A DNA stretch of 64,000 bases from Trematomus loennbergii (GCA_012861695.1 JAAOOA010000100.1:684144-748143); one strand, 5' to 3'. Shown: positions 1-13,305, numbered from the stretch's first letter. The notes: generated by a model from the sequence alone, not told the origin. Numbers and translations are program-made.

Positions 1-727
1 AAACAATACAGATGTCAGTTTTCTGAGCCCCTACTCTCCCCATAACTGACAGCAACAAAAGCCCGAAATTATTCAATTAAAATAAAGAAGTAAACACAAT
101 AAGTGTGGCTTGATATTGAGTTAGAAAAAGGTTGATAAACGCTGTGAGAATCGATCTGCGGAGAGCATTTCGCCGCGATCCCAACTCGTCTATTACCAAC
201 GTTCAGGGAGCTCTATGCAAGTCAATGGGACTCCCTGATAGTTGAAACTCGAAGCTAAAGGGCCCCCACTGCGTTGGAAAGTGACGACAGGGACCCTGAC
301 ATAAAGTCAACATAGGCCGAGTTGGGAGTGAGAATGTGTTGGTTCCAGAGCCGGTTCCAGGCTACAGCCTGATTTAGCTCTGTTTCTTCCTATTTCCACC
401 GCAGCGGAGCCGGCTCTAAGCACCGAAAACCGGTTCTTAGCTGACCCCACTCGGCTGCCCGGCAAGAACCAAGAACCAATACTTCACGCTTAATTCGGAG
501 GGGGGCGAGATTAACCTGAACAATAACAGTTAGTGGCGAGTACAGCAAATACAAGTTGTAACAAGCAGTAGCGCTGAGCAAAGTTACCAGAACGTGACCA
601 CACACTTATAAAAAAAACACACTTTATAAAGTCAGGCAACACTAACCAGGCTTAATGTGATTCTGTTTATTTTTACCTTACTTTGACCATCCGTTCGCTC
701 TTATTGATTATTGTGGAGAGCAGAGGC

Positions 728-915
728 CTGTACTACGAAGCCGGATTTTCCTAACCTGGATATGTTTGAGTTAGCCGGTTGGCCCAATCCAAAACATACG
801 CGCTCTCGCTAAACTGTACTACGACGCTGGTTATCAAATGGATCGCTCAAGCCAGCGTGTCCTATCTAGTTAGGTGCGCGTTCACATGAAAGGGGTGGTA
901 TTTGGAGCATTCGAC
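728..915. mobile_element. about 185-bp insertion absent from the paired duplicate
   Basis: The copy near 22,690 reads GAGAGCAGGCAGACGTTTTG; here a unit beginning AGGCCTGTACTACGAAGCCG is inserted between the same flanks. The CTGTACTACGAAGC motif is typical of a short fish interspersed repeat. Confidence 0.5.
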
Positions 916-1797
916 GTTCGACGTTTTCCTGTTGTTTTGTATTATAGCAGCTATCGGATGGAATCAATGCATACTGAAACACATTCACTTATGGGGATGG
1001 GGGATATTTATCAGCTGCTTGTGTGACAGTCAGACAGTGAAGACTTTACAGCGGCCGCTGCCTTGAGTAGAATAAACTCCGGTGGACCAGCAGCACTGCA
1101 GCGGTCGGTAAATACCGCTGAACCACATCAATAAACAATTAACCACGGCACTCAGGAGAAAAGTACAAGGGTTGATTAGTAGTTATTTAATTTAATCTGG
1201 CTTCGTATGATTATAAGAAACACGATCATCGACCCGACGTAGTCCCCTATTGTTGTTGTGTGAGCGGCGTTTGGGAGAAACGTAAATGGTGATGCCATGA
1301 TGCAGCAGCGGCAGCACCAGTCGGGCTCTGAGCGGTGGAAACCATGGTGGTTTTGTGAAATAATATTTAAATTATATATAATAAATAAATAAAACAAATA
1401 CATTAATTTATTTAAAAAAAATAAAGTAACAATATATATATATTTATATATATATTGTTACTTAATTTAAAAAAATATATTATTTCACATTTCATTTGCA
1501 ATGTTGAATGTTCAATAAAAAGTTCTGTTTGAAAGGATGTACTTGAATTATTATTATATATTATCATTATGTCAGTGGTCTAAAATGGTCTTACGGTGCC
1601 GACAATATTATCGTTTATTGCAATAATTTCCGTAAAAATGTATCGTCCAACAAAATTAATTATCGTGACAGGCCTAATGGGAGCTAAATAGCCCCAAAAA
1701 CAAAATGCTCCTCACCTTAATCTGAAGACTATATTTGATGTTTTCTCACGTGTTTTCTCACGTCCTGAACATTGACCGTTAACGTGTCTTCATGCAG

Positions 1798-2058
1798 GTT
1801 CAAAGTGTCGGCATCCGGAAAGTGACTCTCAAGATTAGAGGGATCAAGGAAGCCACGCTGAAGGAGACTGAACTGGAGGTGGATTTAGACACGAAGCTGC
1901 TCACGCTCGTCGTGTCGTCTCGACTTCTGGCGAACACGCTCGACTTCCAGCTGAAGAAAGGCTTTGACAAAGATCTCCTTGAAAGAATACCGCTCTCAGT
2001 GGAGGCTGAAATACAAGGAAACAGAATCATCAAAATGGCAGACCCTGAGAACATCTGA
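1798..2058 (+). CDS. terminal exon of unrecognised tandem gene, copy 1 (intact)
   Basis: Acceptor CATGCAG, then an open frame of 86 codons and TGA: VQSVGIRKVTLKIRGIKEAT, LKETELEVDLDTKLLTLVVS, FQLKKGFDKDLLERIPL and ending IQGNRIIKMADPENI. The alternating hydrophobic pattern suggests beta strands. Copies at 34.6 and 63.85 kb share the end motif (QGN-K/R-I) but differ strongly elsewhere, so selection on the product is plausible. Upstream exons of this copy would lie outside the window. Family not recognised. Confidence 0.5.
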   Translation, partial: VQSVGIRKVTLKIRGIKEATLKETELEVDLDTKLLTLVVSSRLLANTLDFQLKKGFDKDLLERIPLSVEAEIQGNRIIKMADPENI

Positions 2059-2251
2059 AGGGGAGTTCTGCAAATGAATGTTTTCCTCGAAATCTCAAAC
2101 TTCGACATTTTGACTTTTTGCTAAATATATCAAAATGCTGACTTTTTTCTCAAAATCAAAAAATTCTGACTTTTAAAAAAACTCAATCTTAATTTAATAA
2201 TGTATCTCCCTGTTTTTGATAGCTTATGTTTGAAGTTATTAGTTTAATTAA

Positions 2252-3406
2252 CCTCTTAAGGACGACGATCCCCCCAGTGGACCCCCCCACCGTTTTTTTT
2301 CGAGACTGTGTCTCAGGGCTTTTTAACATTTATGAAACTATTAATGTGTAGCACCAGATTAACGGGAAGAATCTCAGCTAACTGAAGATATGAACCATTT
2401 TTACCAAAACACAAGGGTAATACCAAGCCTCTGAATTAGCACTAAGCGAAAAAATGCTAACGCACTTAGCACAGAACTCAAGATAAAGATACCCTTATTA
2501 CTTATCGTAACTGCATATAAAATATATCTGATTAAAGCTGAGACTCCACAGATTATTTAGGTATAGTATCATCACTGAGCGATCCGAACCCGCGACAGGG
2601 GAAGCAAACACAGACATCACAACACGTACCTTTACGGAGCTTTTACGGGAGATCGTCTCACCGTAGCTGTCAATCTGATCAAAAGACGTGTTCAATGGCA
2701 TTAAAACGAGAAAGAACGCGGCTGAATCTGTTGATCCATAGGTTGATAATGTACCTGTGCCTTTGAAAAAATTATTTATAATCCATAATTCCATTTTTAT
2801 GTAAAAACTCGGAGAGAAAAAGTTAGCTGCTAATGGTAGCAGCTTCTGGTTTTGGTAACGCGTCACTCTCACTCCTTATTTGTTAACGTTTTGGTGTGTA
2901 TATAACTTTCCCTCGATTCCATTGGCTCTAGCGGTTATAAAGAGATTTCATTCATCAAAATCGAGCAAGGGGGGCCAGAGATAGGTCAAATCCACCCAAA
3001 TGACCCCAGAAGTGGTTCTTTTTGCTAAACCTCTCTAAAAAGCTCAAATGTCACTTGTTTTGCATCAATCTTGATACAGGGTACTTATAATATGTTGTAC
3101 TTTGGATTCCTAAAGCTTTTAGTCTACTAACCCATCATCCAAGGGTAGTTTTCACTATAAGTAAAAAATAATTTTTGGACGGACACTATAATTTACAGTT
3201 TTTTATTATGTTCAATCTGAATTTTCTTTAAAATAAAAAACATCTATATTGATTCTGACTTTTCTACATCCAACTCACAGGTTTATCATTACTTTGAGAA
3301 TAAAGATTATTAATTTAACCCTTTTAGAAGGGAAGATATGGTCATTTGTTCTGGGAATGGCATTTTCGAGCCTGAGACCTGAAAAACAGGCTCAGGGTGG
3401 AACAGG
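2252..3406 (+). mobile_element. TTAA-target DNA element, copy 1
   Basis: TTAA at 2,248-2,251 and 3,407-3,410 bracket a 1,155-bp unit beginning CCTCTTAAGGAC and ending GGTGGAACAGG. The sequence ending CTGAAAAACAGGCTCAGG has a hairpin-like GAGCCTGAGACC/AGGCTC arrangement. No transposase is visible. Confidence 0.6.
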
Positions 3407-4044
3407 TTAACTTTACATTAATAAAGAACCTGGTGTTATTGTTGTGTTTATAAATCGGTTAATGTTCAGCGATCCAGAATCAGAAAAACAATGTTAACTA
3501 ACAATAATTATCATGTATTTGAAATGTGTTTTTACATGTATTTATTTGACGTTTAACTCTTTTTTTAAATGTATTATAACGTAATTAACTAATTAAAACG
3601 TTCCCCTATTCCATGTTCCCCCAGTCATTTATTTTGTTTACTTTAGTATTTATCTGGTCTGATTTATTATTCATAAACAAAAACACCAAGCCTGAAGCTG
3701 ACAAATAATGCAAAATAAAATGCCATTCGATTTAACAAAAATTATAAGAAATAAATATTTCCATCATAATCTTTACTCCCGTTAATTTTTTTCCTCAAAT
3801 GTATTTAATAATTTCTCTTTATTTAACTCTTATATATTTGTACTATTCCAAATTGACAGCAATTCAAGATTTCAGTTGGTACGATCCAAACAGGTTCAGA
3901 CTTCCCGCTCCTCTGACTCGCTCTTTATAAATCAGATAGAAAAATATACCGTGTGTGAAAACCCGGGCTGAGGTTGAAGGAAGAGACGCAGTAAGTTCAT
4001 ACTCAGTTTGTTCAGAAAATCTATCTGTGAGATACATGTCATCA

Positions 4045-4320
4045 TACATTTACTTAAGGCTTACTTTAAGGGTTAAGGGTTACTTAAGGCTTACTTTAAG
4101 GGTTATTTAAGGGTTACTTAAGGCTTACTTTAAGGCTTACTTTAAGGGTTACTTAAGGCTTACTTTAAGGGTTACTTAAGGGTTACTATAAGGGTTACTT
4201 AAGGCTTACTTTAAGGGTTAAGGGTTACTTAAGGCTTACTTTAAGGGTTACTTAAGGCTTACTTTAAGGGTTACTTAAGGGTTACTTTAAGGATTACTTA
4301 AGGGTTACTTAAGGGTTACT
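4045..4320 (+). repeat. 11-12 bp satellite, TTAAGGGTTAC type
   Basis: About 24 units of TTAAGGGTTAC and TTAAGGCTTACT. It resembles the telomere repeat but the period and sequence differ. Confidence 0.8.
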
Positions 4321-5007
4321 ATAGCCCGCAGCGAGGGCAAAAGTCTGATAATTGAGAAAGAAGCAAAGAGAGCTGCAAACAAAAAGATATGTTATAAAAA
4401 GACGAATAGTTTACATGATTACACAAATTATTTGTTTGCAAGTTATAGATTTACGTTTGAGATGACATTTATTTAACTTGACTGAGTTTTTTTTTTCTCT
4501 TAAACTCTTAGTTTTGCTTGATCTTAACGGCACAAACCTGATCCCATACTTCGGAGCTCCTTAAAAAATATATATATTATATTTGACTTTGCTCTATTCT
4601 ATACTAAATGTAAAGCGTTTGGTATGCTGTAGGCACTGACCCGAATATCTGAATTCGTAAAGAAGCAAGATACAATGTTCAATTTTAGAAAAATAAAAGA
4701 GTATTGAAAGTCAGACAATTTACAATATGCTAAATTCACTGGCTGTGACAGATAATTGTTCAGCCTTTTGGTGGGTGGGCCTGGGTGGGCCTGGGCGAAC
4801 CCAGGCCCACCCATGATTACGCACAAGAGAGCACCCAGTTTAGGTCCATGCGAACCAGGAGGAAGGCTTGAGTTCAGGCTGTGCTACAACACACACACAC
4901 ACACACACACGCACACACACACAAATAGTATAAATGTTATTTATCATATATTATTATTATTTTTATCATTTTCAGTGTGTTAAACTTTTTTAAATGTATT
5001 TGTTTAG

Positions 5008-5067
5008 CCGCGATGAGCAAACCAGCTGACTTAGGAGCAGTGCCCAAGGAGATGGAACCTGCAGCTG
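5008..5067 (+). CDS. short ATG-bearing exon of unrecognised tandem gene, copy 1
   Basis: Acceptor TTTAG, then CCGCG-ATG and MSKPADLGAVPKEMEPAA, donor GTAAAC, ending in phase 1. The donor opens directly into a (CA)n tract of about 80 bp. It lies 3 kb after the terminal exon at 1,798, so it would begin the next gene of the array. Confidence 0.45.
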
Positions 5068-5069
5068 GT

Positions 5070-5154
<85 letters not shown>

Positions 5155-5570
5155 CACAGTATAAATGTTATTTATCATATATTAATATTATTTTTATCAT
5201 TTTCAAACCTGATCCCATACATGGAGCTCCTTAAAAAATATATTATATATTATATTTGACTTTGCTCTATTCTATACTAAATGTAAAGCGTTTGGTATGC
5301 TGTAGGCACTGACCCGAATATCTGAATTCGTAAAGAAGCAAGATACAATGTTCAATTTTAGAAAAATAAAAGAGTATTGAAAGTTAGACAATTTACAATA
5401 TGCTAAATTCACTGGCTGTGACAGATAATTGTTCAGCCTTCTGGTGGGTGGGCCTGGGTGGGCCTGGGCGAACCCAGGCCCACCCAGGCGCACCCATGAT
5501 TACGCACGAGAGAGCACCCAGTTTAGGTCCATGCGGACCAGGAGGAAGGCTTGAGTTCAGGCTGTGCTAC

Positions 5571-5696
<126 letters not shown>

Positions 5697-5804
5697 AAAT
5701 GTTATTTATCATATATTATTATTATTTTATCATTTTCAAACCTGATCCCATACATCGGATGGAGGAGGGCTTGAGTTCAGGCTGTGCTACAGACACACAC
5801 ATAT

Positions 5805-8800
5805 GAGGTGTGATTTGTGCCAAAGAACGAACTCACTGAGCAGACAATCGTGTCGATCGTCGCCTACCATGCCGTGAACTATGCCGCAAGAGAAGTAACG
5901 TGACACTCTCGTCCCCACCCCTCTCGTCTGAGAAGCTACGTGACGTCTGCGTCTGAAGTTACTTTACTTAGTTATCACCAAATAACCCAGTAATGTTACA
6001 GCTACGTTGCTGTTCAAGCTAGACTCTATTTCAATATAGTTTTGGCATTAAAATAATGTTACACCTCTTGTATGCCCTGAATGCAAAAACAACCACAGAC
6101 AAGAATATATATTTTTAATTATCAAAATGATAACAAAGTCTGAAAAAACAGGAGAAGCCTGTCTTCCCTTGGTCTCCAGGAGAAAACTGCATATCACCAC
6201 GTTTTCATATAGTTTTGTGTGTGAAATAGATCGCTGCAGTGAACACGACTTTATGTATTTGTTTATGGTTTATTTGATTTGGAGGGATGCAGTATACATA
6301 GAAGTTCAGAGAAGAGGCAACCCCTATATATTGTTTATTTTATTTCATTTCATTTCAGCACCATGGTAGAGGCAAATATAGAGTTACTGTGCAGAGATTA
6401 TAATGTCCCGTTTACTAAAATATGTATTGTTTTATGATATTTAGTTGACAAAATAGTCACTGTGCTACATTTTGCTGCACTCAAGCATACGTCTGAAGAC
6501 AAGAGTTGTGTCCCCCTTTGGCCACAAGGGGGAGTATATATATATTGTATATATATATATTTTGTATAGATGTTGCAACTATACAGCTTTGGCAATACTA
6601 TATGTAACTGAGGTCATGCTAATAAAGCTATTGAATTGAATATACCTTTAAGTGAGCTGTCGGGAGGAAACAAAGGTTCGCCAACACATTGCACTTTAAT
6701 GCTGAGAAAGTACAAAGACGTGAAACGATGTGCTGCAATGTCTGTATATTTTTGAAGAATGCCAAGTAAAGGAAGAAAGTAATAACTCGCACTGAGTACA
6801 TTACTTTATTTCTATTATATAGAAACACTATCCAATGATTTATTATGTTTGTGTTACACACACACCATTACTGAATTCATTCTAAAACCAAGAATAACCT
6901 ACATACAACAATAGGGAGCCCTGGCACAAGGACGGACAAAACAAGGACATGATTATTTTCCAAATACAGTATATTTATTTAAAGAGAGTAACTCAATTGT
7001 GATATCAGTTAATCAGTAATGTGTGTAGTGTACGGGTGTGTGATGTGTCAGCAGGGCCGGACTGGGACCATAGGTCAGGCCGGGAATTATACACCCAGCC
7101 AGGCCACTACTAGTTTTGTTTGGGGGCGTTTTGCTGGATGTATCGTCAATATTTACAACGTTGCTGCCCGTAGTGATAGCCCTACAGTTTGAATCTACTA
7201 CTTAAATAGAAACATATGGACATAGGATATTGTTAAAAAAAGGTGTGCATATGTATTTGGGAACCTTTCCATGTGAACATGTTTTATTTGGGGGTGGACC
7301 TCAAATGGATTAAACTCTGATCAATAACTATAGTAACTTATTGAGAGAACATGGACATAGCTTGCTTATACTGTTGTCATTACATTTCCTTTGTTTTGTT
7401 CAGTGTTTTCATAGACATAGCCTATTGAAACAGTTTCCTCTGTACCTGCCAGTTCTGTCCACTAAGCTCTGCATCTCTCCCTCAGGGCCATCACCATCAG
7501 CATCATCTGATAGTGGAACTGAATAAGGAGAATATGTAATCATTACATTAACAACTATTTATGAAATAACATTATTCAAGAACATATATTATGCAACACT
7601 TATTTTATCACTTAGTTGACCCTGTATTTGCATGGCCTAAAACCATAATGATTGTCTCCCCTTTAGACAACATAACCATCTCAAGTGATTCACTCACAGT
7701 ATGAGGGGTTTGTAGCCCCACAGTTAGCTGCAGTCTAACGGTTATATTACATATATTTGCCTTGAGTAACATTAAGGACATGTTTGGGTTTTGTGTAGCC
7801 TTATAGTCTCCAGTCACACAGGGCCTGCCACTAACTTAGCAGCAGTGCGCTGGTCTCGTGAGAAACGGAGAGTGGAACAACCATCACATCTTCATTATTC
7901 TCCTGAAATGTAAATGTGCCCATTCGCTAGTCTGACACATAGACTGTATATATATAAAGGTCTGGTCTGACAGGTGCGTGGTTCTCACTGCGCTTCATAC
8001 CGGTGCAACTTTGAACACCTTCAATATATGCCGCATTAATTGATTTGGCCTGCAGTCACTGCATCTGGGCTGAATTAAACACGTATTATTTTAGTCCTGT
8101 GTGTTTATTAGAGGCCATGTCAGCAGGCCACATCATGCCAGCGTTGCGTTCACAAGACATACAAGCCACAAACTGGCAATCGAGAGCTGCTAGACACAAT
8201 TTATTAATCCCCGTACCGGACAATTGTTATTTGTTCCAAATCGGAACCAGATTTCGGTTCCCGACCCTCATCACATCCCCAGCCACAGCCGGTCTTAACC
8301 GGTCTTGACATAAAATCTCGAGTCCTATAGGTCCGATACAGAGACAATACGAAACCAAATGCAGTCGATTCCAAGACCAATACCGTTGGTCTCGAGTACA
8401 ACACCAGCAAATATTCTCATACTAATGATTATTAATTCCCCTCTCTTCTGATACCAATACTGTGCCGATGAGAAACTGTAGGCTACCTGTAACACTCTCC
8501 AAACTAGGAGCGGAATCATTCGAAAAATATAATATAGGATAATGCTATACAATGCTAACGGAGGCGAGACGTACGTTATTCACGCGCTTATGTACACGCT
8601 TATCCACACGTACGTTATCAACACGCATATCTAAGATAGAGCTTTCTAAGCTACGCCACCGCTACGTGAGCGCGTACTTTGAGCGCACCTATGGTACGTC
8701 GCCGTGACGTCTGACGTCTGACATCGTCGTGACGTCGCCTGTATTCTACGTCAACCCATTCACAATTGATGGAGGCGTTGGCGCACGTTGACACGTCAGT

Positions 8801-8850
8801 TCTCCGCTCAGTTAGCTTAGTTATCTGTTCTTTGGCACAAATCACACCTC
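5805..8850. mobile_element. 3-kb insert with 24-bp terminal inverted repeats
   Basis: The left end GAGGTGTGATTTGTGCCAAA recurs inverted at about 8,827-8,850; both ends abut (CA)n. Inside I see no long frame, but an inner LINE-like tail (6,420-6,642, ending AATAAAGCTATTGAATTGAA) and a GGGCCGGACTGGG-type repeat start at 7,053. It separates two copies of the ATG exon. Confidence 0.45.
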
Positions 8851-8947
8851 TCACACACACACACACATTATAAATGTTATTTATCATATATTATTATTAT
8901 TTTGATCATTTTCAGTGTGTTAAACTTTTTTAAATGTATTTGTTTAG

Positions 8948-8975
8948 CCGCAATGAGCAAACCAGCTGACTTAGG

Positions 8976-8981
<6 letters not shown>
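8948..8981 (+). pseudogene. short ATG-bearing exon, copy 2, cut by a (CA)n tract
   Basis: Same acceptor and start as the exon at 5,008 (MSKPADLGA), but after GGAGCA the sequence is replaced by (CA)n. The second half of the exon and the donor are gone. The 37-codon exon follows 92 bp on. Confidence 0.5.
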
Positions 8982-9016
<35 letters not shown>

Positions 9017-9020
9017 TAAA

Positions 9021-9057
<37 letters not shown>

Positions 9058-9073
9058 GTTTTATCATTTTCAG

Positions 9074-9188
9074 CGAAATGGACCAGGAAAGTTTTTTTGT
9101 TTGTTCAGAGGTTTCCGACGCCAGCGGTGAAATCCAGAGCCTGATCAACTCCACCCAGAAACTCACCCTGAGCCCTCAGGCTCCACAG
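9074..9188 (+). CDS. 37-codon exon of unrecognised tandem gene (intact copy)
   Basis: Acceptor TTTTCAG precedes CGAA-ATG, and donor GTAGAA follows CCACAG. From the ATG at 9,078 the frame reads MDQESFFVCSEVSDASGEIQ, then SLINSTQKLTLSPQAPQ, and ends in phase 0, matching the phase-0 start of the pyrin-like and terminal exons. The short exon just upstream ends in phase 1, which would not feed this frame, so translation may start here, with the upstream ATG exon serving as leader or reading another frame. I do not recognise the family. Confidence 0.5.
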
Positions 9189-9932
9189 GTAGAAAATGTG
9201 CTCGGACTTGTTTGTTTTTCTGTCAGCACAATGACGGAAAAACACCCGGCTTGATTATCTGAAGTGTCCAAGAAGGAAGCCATTTATTGTTGGAGTATTT
9301 AACAATCAATGGGCAGATCCACTATGTTTGCCAAAGTGCTGCATTCAAGAGGTACAACAGGAAAACCCCATGGTGGTTTACTCAAGGACTCAAGTACTGT
9401 ACTTAGTAGGGGTGGGAATCACCAGGCTCCCCACGATATGATACTATCGCGATACTTAAGCCACGATACGATAGTATTGCGATTCTACGATATGATAAGT
9501 ATTGCGATACGATATATTGCGATATTGCAGATCACATGGGTCATGTCCATGTCCGTCTTCCCTTCCTGGTTAAAACATGTATTTGCAATATGAATAGTTT
9601 ATGTAAATAACCCAATGTGTGTTCTTTGAACCTGAAAAGGAGTTATTTTTGTTACTTTCATTGCAATCGTATTCATGTCTTAACTTCCTGTTTTATATAG
9701 ACATGCTTTTATTTTGAAGGCGACTTTGCGCTATTAGCAGGAAGTTACTGTTCCCAACGCAAAGACGGAGAAAAAGAACGGAGATAAAGTACAGATATTA
9801 ACGGATATATCAACATTTAAATATGGCGATATCAAAAGATAAAGTTTAAATGTAAGTGTTAGCAAGAGGCTCAGGGTTAGTGTTACTGTAATATAAACAT
9901 GTGGTTTGAGTCTTCGTTTACTGTATTATAAC

Positions 9933-10438
9933 CATACTTGCCAACCCTCCCGATTTTCGTGGGAGACTCCCGATTTCACTGCCCTCTCCCGGTTTCCTCC
10001 CGGGGTCATATTTCTCCCGCATTTCTCCCGATTTCTGACAAAATCAGATTTACTCACGACTGTTTCCACTGAGGACTTTAATACAGCTACACCATTGTTT
10101 GGTTTCCATGGCAGCGCATCTCTTTAGTAGCGCGCGCAACTGAAAGTCTGAGAGGGTGTTCAGCATGGTGAGGAAGATAGTCACAGAACAAGAATGGACA
10201 ACTTTACCCTCTGCTCACTCCTTTCCTGGTCCTCATCAAGGATGGTGCTACAGGCAGCAATGCATTGCACTTACAACTACAAGAATGTGTAGATGTTCTT
10301 TTCATCTTTAAAAGTCAGTTTCCCCGCTGCGAGGCTCCGGTGCTAACAGTTCTCCGGCGATCCACTAGCAACCCCCCCCCCCGGCGCGGTGGTTTTTAAT
10401 TTCTCCCGATTTCTGAGGTCTCAAGGTTGGCAAGTATG
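9933..10438. mobile_element. hAT-type MITE with 8-bp target duplication
   Basis: The ends CATACTTGCCAACC and GGTTGGCAAGTATG are perfect inverted repeats, flanked by ATTATAAC at 9,925-9,932 and 10,439-10,446. The paired duplicate has one ATTATAAC and no insertion at 30,748-30,755, so the empty site is known. Confidence 0.75.
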
Positions 10439-10821
10439 ATTATAACTTTGCTAACTATTTGAAGTTCACCTGTTGAATGGTATTCTAAAGTAATGCTCAT
10501 ATGGATGTAGCTTAAATCTATTTGTTGTTTTGTGTCTTTGTGTGGCTCTTACGTTGGTTTTTGGAGTTTTCAATAAATTAGAAATCATCAGTCAAGTGTA
10601 CGACCATCTTCTTCATATCTCGTATACATCAACATGTGTTCAGAGACTCTGAAACAGGAACAAAGACCCCCTTCTTTTTGTCCTGATCCATCTGTATAAA
10701 AACCTGTCTGAAATCAGCTGATCAGATTTTGGTCACTTTATGATGTCACTATGTTTCTTTGAGTTGTGTTACCATTAGCCAATCACCAACCAATCCAGCT
10801 TTATAATCCTGAACGTTACCA

Positions 10822-11866
10822 AGCTCTGGGTTGCATTCGAATAGTCCATTTAGCTTAGGAACCTTCCTAACGGAGTGAAATTACCCGGAAGTCCCTCAGT
10901 GGCAGCCATGATAAGTGCCGTTCGAATTCTCTAAATTAAAAGGAAAGGAGGTTTCAAACTTCCTTTATAACCTCCTTTAGCTAGGAACCACTGGACCTCC
11001 CTAACCTAAAGGAGAGGAGAAAATGCTGCCCCACAATGCCTTGCAGCCGCAGCATTTGCCGTCACACAACAGTCAGCCGTTCACAGAAACAACCGATTAT
11101 GAACGAGAAATGATATCATGAAAGTTACGGTGCTTATTAAGCATTTTAAAACGTATGTGGTAAGTTGCCAAAGTGCTTTGTTTTGAACGTTCATCAGTAT
11201 TATAATCAAAAAGAGAAATATGAACGTTAGTTTTAACTGAAATGATCAAATAAAGTCAACATTTCACAGTCTTTACTGAGCTGTGTGGGGTTTGTTCAAC
11301 TTTTAAAAGATGTTTGAATGGTGATATACACAGTGATAGATGTTAAGGACTAACGTTTATAATAAATACATTTGTATTGATTTTAAGATCTTTTCATACA
11401 ATCATACGTATTGGGATCATTTGTATTAATGTGGACCGGAGGGAGAGGGTGACGAGCATAAGTTTCACTTTCCTTTTTTATTTCAATTCCAACTTTGGTC
11501 ATGAAGAATATGTTTCTCTGTTGTCCACGTTCATAAAGCATAAAACAACAGCATCAGAGCACGGTGCAGAGTCTCTAGATGAGTTTACAGTAGTCCCTCG
11601 TTCTTATTAAACATCCATGTTGTAGTCCGCTGTATAGAAAACTGTAGTTTCCATAGTTTCCCCACAGCAGCAGACGCACATTTATGACCTCCGCTGGCGC
11701 ATCATAAACACGTTGGATAGTGAAAGTGCAGTCGGATTCTCTAAAGTGCCGCAGTCTCTTCTCCTAAATCCTTTTGAATTCTCCTATCCACTATCCCTTA
11801 ACCCCATGACGTTTCACTCCGAGGTCAAGGAATAGACGATAGGGTTAGAACTTAGGAGCTTTTTTT
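10822..11866. other. 1.0-kb insertion relative to the paired duplicate
   Basis: The duplicate at 31,130 passes directly from CCAAGCTCTGG into the 38-bp satellite, while here about 1.04 kb intervenes. It has no convincing frame, and I could not define termini. The inner GAGGAGAAAATG and CTAACCTAAAGG stretches recur inverted near its ends, so a transposon is likely. Confidence 0.35.
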
Positions 11867-12783
11867 GGAGTCTCTCCAGCTGTGTGCGTCACTCTTTAGT
11901 GTCCCCTGGTCTCTCCAGCTGTGTGCGTCACTCTTTAGTGTCCCCTGGTCTCCAGCTGTGTGCGTCACTCTTTAGTGTCCCCTGGTCTCCCAGCTGTGTG
12001 CGTCACTCTTTAGTGTCCCCTGGTCTCCCAGCTGTGTGCGTCACTCTTTAGTGTCCCCTGGTCTCCCAGCTGTGTGCGTCACTCTTTAGTGTCCCCTGGT
12101 CTCCCAGCTGTGTGCGTCACTCTTTAGTGTCCCCTGGTCTCCCAGCTGTGTGCGTCACTCTTTAGTGTCCCCTGGTCTCCCAGCTGTGTGCATCACTCTT
12201 TAGTGTCCCCTGGTCTCCAGCTGTGTGCGTCACTCTTTAGTGTCCCCTGGTCTCCCAGTTGTGTGCGTCACTCTTTAGTGTCCCCTGGTCTCCAGCTGTG
12301 TGCGTCACTCTTCATTGTCCCCTGGTCTCCCAGCTGTGTGCGTCACTCTTTATTGTCCCCTGGTCTCCCAGCTGTGTGCGTCACTCTTTAGTGTCCCCTG
12401 GTCCCCAGCTGTGTGCGTCACTCTTTAGTGTCCCCTGGTCTCCCAGCTTTGTGCGTCACTCTTTAGTGTCCCCTGGTCCCCAGCTGTGTGCGTCACTCTT
12501 TAGTGTCCCCTGGTCTCCCAGCTTTGTGCGTCACTCTTTAGTGTCCCCTGGTCTCCAGCTGTGTGCGTCACTCTTTAGTATCCCCTGGTCTCCCAGCTGT
12601 GTGCGTCACTCTTTAGTGTCCCCTGGTCTCCCAGCTGTGTGCGTCACTCTTTAGTGTCCCCTGGTCTCCCAGCTGTGTGCATCACTCTTTAGTGTCCCCT
12701 GGTCTCCAGCTGTGTGCGTCACTCTTTAGTGTCCCCTGGTCTCCCAGCTTTGTGCGTCACTCTTTAGTGTCCCCTGGTCTCCA
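11866..12783 (+). repeat. 38-bp minisatellite, locus 1
   Basis: About 25 units of CTGTGTGCGTCACTCTTTAG followed by TGTCCCCTGGTCTCCCAG. Variants include CCC-GTCCCC and one-base-shorter forms. It produces long spurious frames. Confidence 0.9.
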
Positions 12784-12983
12784 TTGTGTTTTGAGCTTCT
12801 TCAGCGTTTGGTTTCTGCAGCTTTTAGTAAACGCTGCGCATGTCTCCTCAAGTTGCTGAATGTTCTCTAAAAGCTGCATGTGATGTCAAGTTGCTGAAGA
12901 TGTTTCTTCATGTGGAACATTTGTGAGTTTATATCTGCATCCTTTCTGAAGCTGCAGCGCGTTTGCCAACACAGTCTCACTCA

Positions 12984-13305
12984 TATCATATTATACACAG
13001 CTAGGGTGTAGTTATGCAATGAATGAAAAACTTGGGTCGCAGGTTCCTCAACAGTGCATTACAAGACATCTATCAATATGTGTGTATACCTCCAGCAATG
13101 TTAACTATGTTTAAGCACTTATTTTAACTGATATTATACATATGTATTATACTCTTATAAGATGTATGTAGATAGTATAAGAAATGTGCAGAATATGACA
13201 ATGTAATGGTGGAGGTACACACATATTGATAGATGTCTTGTAATGCACTGTTGAGGAACCTGCGACCCAAGTTTTTCATTCATTGTATAATATGATATGC
13301 CAATA
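12984..13305. mobile_element. small hairpin MITE
   Basis: Sequence 13,018-13,095 is inverted at 13,205-13,290 (GGGTCGCAGGTTCCTCAACA against its complement), and the outer ends are ATATCATATTATACA-like on both sides. Spacer about 100 bp, no frame. Confidence 0.6.

Larger units (their letters stand above)
8877..10830 (+). repeat. segmental duplicate B
   Basis: Same-orientation match to 29,515-31,140. It carries the ATG exon remnant, the 37-codon exon, a short ATACGATA-rich repeat (9,410-9,540) and the hAT MITE that B' lacks. Confidence 0.8.

Noticed and set aside
1176..1403. 75-codon minus-strand frame, identical in both duplicates
   Set aside because: Conserved only because the surrounding DNA is recently duplicated; no domain or splice evidence.
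4045..4320. Interstitial telomere repeat
   Set aside because: The unit is TTAAGGGTTAC/TTAAGGCTTACT, not TTAGGG, and the period is 11-12 bp.
12188..12859. Long plus-strand frames of about 60-130 codons
   Set aside because: They are translations of the 38-bp satellite, with no gene features.
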